Source: Mortierella sp. BCC40632 | Lineage: Eukaryota; Mortierellomycota; Mortierellomycetes; Mortierellales; Mortierellaceae | DNA length: 64,000 nt | Direction: 5' to 3' | Assembly: GCA_011634665.1 (NCBI GenBank) | Contig: WAEK01000011.1 | Location: 93,501-157,500 of the forward strand | Shown: one piece after another, positions 60,990 through 64,000 of the stretch | Layout: each line of letters begins with the position of its first letter | How positions within the stretch are numbered: the first letter of the stretch is position 1 | Notes under the pieces: model-generated | Database searches by the model: none | The model's input: the letters and a program-made list of their open reading frames with translations, nothing else | What the model was told of the DNA's origin: nothing | Translations under genes and position numbers: made by a program

Positions 60990-63889
60990 CTTATCGAGGA
61001 AGAGGTATAGAGGTGTCTTTAAAAGGGGGAGGAGAGGGGGGCAGGAGAAAGAGAAGGAGGAAGGGAGAGGAAGAGGAAGAAGTGGGGAGGGGGGATACAA
61101 AAAAAAAAAAAAAAAAAAAAAAAAGAAAAGGTCTATGGAGAGTGGAGATGAAAAGAAAATGATAGCCCTAGAGATGGAATGAATTCCACACACACAGTGC
61201 TGTTGATGACGAAAAGAGTTGTCCTGAGGGATGGTTGCGGTGGTGGAGAAGGGAAAGCAATAGGCGAATGCGCAGGTATTTATCTACAAAGCCAAGCCTT
61301 AGGGGGAGCTCCAATTGCTTAAAACAAGAAAGGTTCTCCAAGATCCGTTCTAATTTGGCGGCTGTACGCGGGATGGAAGGGGGTGAGAGGAATATTGTCA
61401 ACGAGTATTGACCGACCCCTTTGCCTGCTTCGGAAGAGTTCTCGCCTTCCAATTGAACGGCGTATTCCTCCCCGTGTAGAGGTAATAGTCAAAAGGCTCA
61501 GTAAAAATCGACCGAGTAGCTAAAGCCTCCCTCTGGAAGAATCGAGGATAAACAAGAGAAGAGATAGCAGTTGTCGTGTGTACACAAGAAACCCCGAGAG
61601 CATCATTGCGGCAGTCTGTTGCATAGCCAATGGAGAGAGAGATGTACTGAGGAGCCTTCTCTTCACCAAGCCCAATATTCCAATTTGGATTAAGAAAGAG
61701 AGATACAAGAGAGAGGAGAACGGTATCACAGGAAGAGAGAACTACTTTTGGTTGGTTAGGGTCGTCAACCCGCTTGTTTTATTTGCCGTGTGCCAAGAGT
61801 GAGAAAGAAAAGATTTTTCTGTCCAAGAGGTTCCCCCTTTTCCCCTTTTACTGTCTAAATGGGGCAAACAATGTCCTTCCATCCAAGAATTCGATGCAAA
61901 GTGGGCTGTTGAGGTGAAGAGGCAGATGGCACGCCAAGTGAGCATGGCATCAAGAGAACGTAGTTTAGCTGAACAAAAAGCATGGCGAAGGCGAGAGAAG
62001 AAGGGAAGGGAGAAGGCTCTTGACAGCAACGAAAAAAAAAAAAAAGACAGAGTTCCTCCATGGTAGTCTGCCCGTCTTTTCTAATGGTGTCACCTACTGA
62101 CCACCTACCTCCCCACCTCCAATCCACAATTGGTGCACTTTTCTGCTTTCTTTCATGGCTTGGCTTTGAGAGAACGCCAGTGATATATTTTAGACGCGCT
62201 TTCCGTGAGGGTATCTCACGGGAAGAGACTTTCGCAGAGTGGCCACTACAGGTCGACTCTTGGCTAATGTTGCGTATTGGGTACTCATCCTCACCATGCA
62301 AATCAGTTCGAGGGGATAAGAGAGAAGAGTAGAAAATAAAAAAAAAAAAAAAAAAAAAAAGAGGTTGAGGAGAGTGGTGAATCAGAAGACAGATAACGGT
62401 GCGTTAGTTTTGGCTGTTGGCCTTTCCTCTACGCCGAGTTGTTTTAGAGTACACATTCCGCGGGTGAAGGTTGCGAGGCTGAGGCATACGGTCCCCTCAC
62501 CCTTTTTTTTTTTTTCCTCCACTCACTCTGACGCTCTCCTCTCGCTCGGGTAAATCAGCCCCGAATGGCCAAGAGGTTTGTGTGTTTGTATGATGCACTC
62601 TGTGCATGAGTTGTATTTCTCTATCTCTCTCTGTCCACTTGGACAGAAAGTTCCGAATGCACCTTCCTCACCCACTCACCCTTCAGCCACACTCTCTGTG
62701 AAGGAGACTAGCCCTTTTGCTCTGATCCTGTGCCCATCATCCACACACATACAGGAGAGGGCTGAGCCATCCACGGTCTGTCTCTGCATCTCGCAACCTT
62801 TCGAGTCCTCAAAAATAGACTTGGACTCTGGGAGTGTGGGCGAAGGAGTAGACCAGCAGTGCATATTATGCATTACTTTCCAAATGGCGGGTAAAAATGT
62901 GCTTCTTTTTGGTGCAAACAGGGCCTTGTTGAGGCTCTTTTTTTTGTACTTTTAGTTAAAAAAAAAAAAAAAAAAAAAGTGGCAGTGCGCTGAACTTCCA
63001 TATTAGCAAATAGAGAAATGGATCGCCCACTACCCTGTTCAGACCTCGTCTATGACAATATTCTTGCAAGGCACCGTTTTGACACTTATTTCAAAGGGGC
63101 TCTTCACTACGGTTTCTATACCTGGTCAGCTATCTTCTCAGCCATCAAGGGACAAAAACATCCACATAAAAAAAAGCATGAAAGAGGGGGGGGGGAAGGC
63201 TTGATTCAATTGTCCGAGAAGCATGAGTAGGGAAAAAAAAGACCCGCCAGACCACATCGTGGTTGTACGCGCGCTGAAGTCACCCCCCTCATCCCCCTTT
63301 TTTCTTCTTCTTTTTTAACCCTGTGTTGTCAATTATGCGATAAGGACCCAATATTCCATCAGTTATAACTGCTATGACAGTCCATCACAGTTGTGAGTTG
63401 TCATCTCCCAGAAGAACCCTGTTAACAATGGTGCAATTCTTCATAACACACATTTCACGAAAAAAATAGAGTGCACAGGAGAGGGGGAGGATGTATTATA
63501 TACAGTCTGGACTAGAGTAGGTTGAAGGTACAAAAGGTAAGTGAAAAGAGGAAAGGAAGAGGAGAAGGAAAAGGAAGAGGAGGAAGAAGAGGAAGGCGAA
63601 GGGACGATTAAATGGATAGATATTGCAAAGGATGTGAAGGAATTGGAGACTTGAAAAGAGAACAATATGGTGAGTGAGTCATGAGATAGAGGACGCAGTG
63701 GTACAAGAGGAAGAAGAAAAGAGAGAGAAAGAGAGAGAAAAGAAGATGCCTGCAAAAACCTGGTGATGCTGGACTGAACATGAACAAGTGGGTTTGTCTA
63801 CGAAGTAAGGTGCATTGTTAATTGCACCGGGGTAAAGAGTAAAAAAAATAAAAATAAAAAAGAAGGAAAAAGGAAAAAGGCGAGTCTAG

Positions 63890-63922
<33 letters not shown>

Positions 63923-64000
63923 CCAATTGCGTCTTTTCTTCCTCTTTCCTCCGACCTGATACTAGAATCGTGAGCCCACAGAACAGCGGGCAGGGCCTTT
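60990..64000. other. 3-kb stretch without a recognisable gene
   Basis: Purine-rich and A-run-rich sequence (61,100-61,123; 62,338-62,360; 62,957-62,978; 63,890-63,921). ORFs of up to 148 codons (for example 61855-62301 minus) have no known domain and overlap one another. It may include the promoter of the membrane protein gene and of a gene to the right. Confidence 0.45.

Overview
The window looks like nuclear DNA of an early-diverging filamentous fungus, most likely Mucoromycota of the Mortierella type. The clues are protein-coding genes with many short GT-AG introns, a METTL5-type rRNA methyltransferase (absent from yeasts), a fungal eIF2-alpha kinase of the HRI class, a Tad-like LINE, a chromodomain Ty3/Gypsy element and a PIF/Harbinger element, plus very frequent 15-35 nt A or T runs in introns and spacers. 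The assignment to Mortierella is an inference; no marker gene settles it.

Left gene-rich arm (1-14,902): SEC15 (partial, minus) diverges from an SLC45/sucrose-transporter-like MFS gene (plus). These are followed on the minus strand by the ribosomal protein uL16 gene (RPL10), a doubtful ORF, a small acidic membrane protein, casein kinase 2 beta (one frame break at an A5 run) and an unfamiliar poly-Q protein with a prokaryote-like module (one frame break inside its CAG tract).

Central repeat island (about 14,900-37,740): a gene-free stretch ends in a retroposon-like poly(A) tail, then comes a tRNA-Gly(GCC) gene. Beside it lies a LINE whose 5' leader is split by a complete LTR retrotransposon (18,667-24,680). 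That element has identical 74-bp LTRs, a 5-bp target duplication CCTAC, gag, pol with chromodomain, and an extra ORF before the polypurine tract. The LINE continues (ORF1, then ORF2 with endonuclease, reverse transcriptase, RNase H and zinc finger) to a poly(A) tail at 33,092. Stacked poly(A)-ended fragments follow, then a PIF/Harbinger-like DNA transposon with roughly 400-bp inverted repeats, a transposase lacking the first catalytic Asp, and a decayed Myb-like partner ORF.

Right gene-rich arm (39,741-60,989): a twin-Cx9C COA4-like protein, a Pep12-like Qa-SNARE, long-form tRNase Z, a Tlg2-like Qa-SNARE, an HRI-type eIF2-alpha kinase, METTL5, a SET-domain methyltransferase of the SETD/Rubisco-LSMT class, and a multi-pass membrane protein. 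Exon joins in this arm were checked for phase and give uninterrupted reading frames. The last 3 kb show no convincing gene.

The host genes are housekeeping functions (secretion, SNARE trafficking, translation, RNA modification) with no sign of an operon or biosynthetic cluster. The most unusual material is the nested retroelement complex and the poly-Q gene. Many frame breaks fall at or near mononucleotide runs, so sequencing or assembly indels must be considered throughout.
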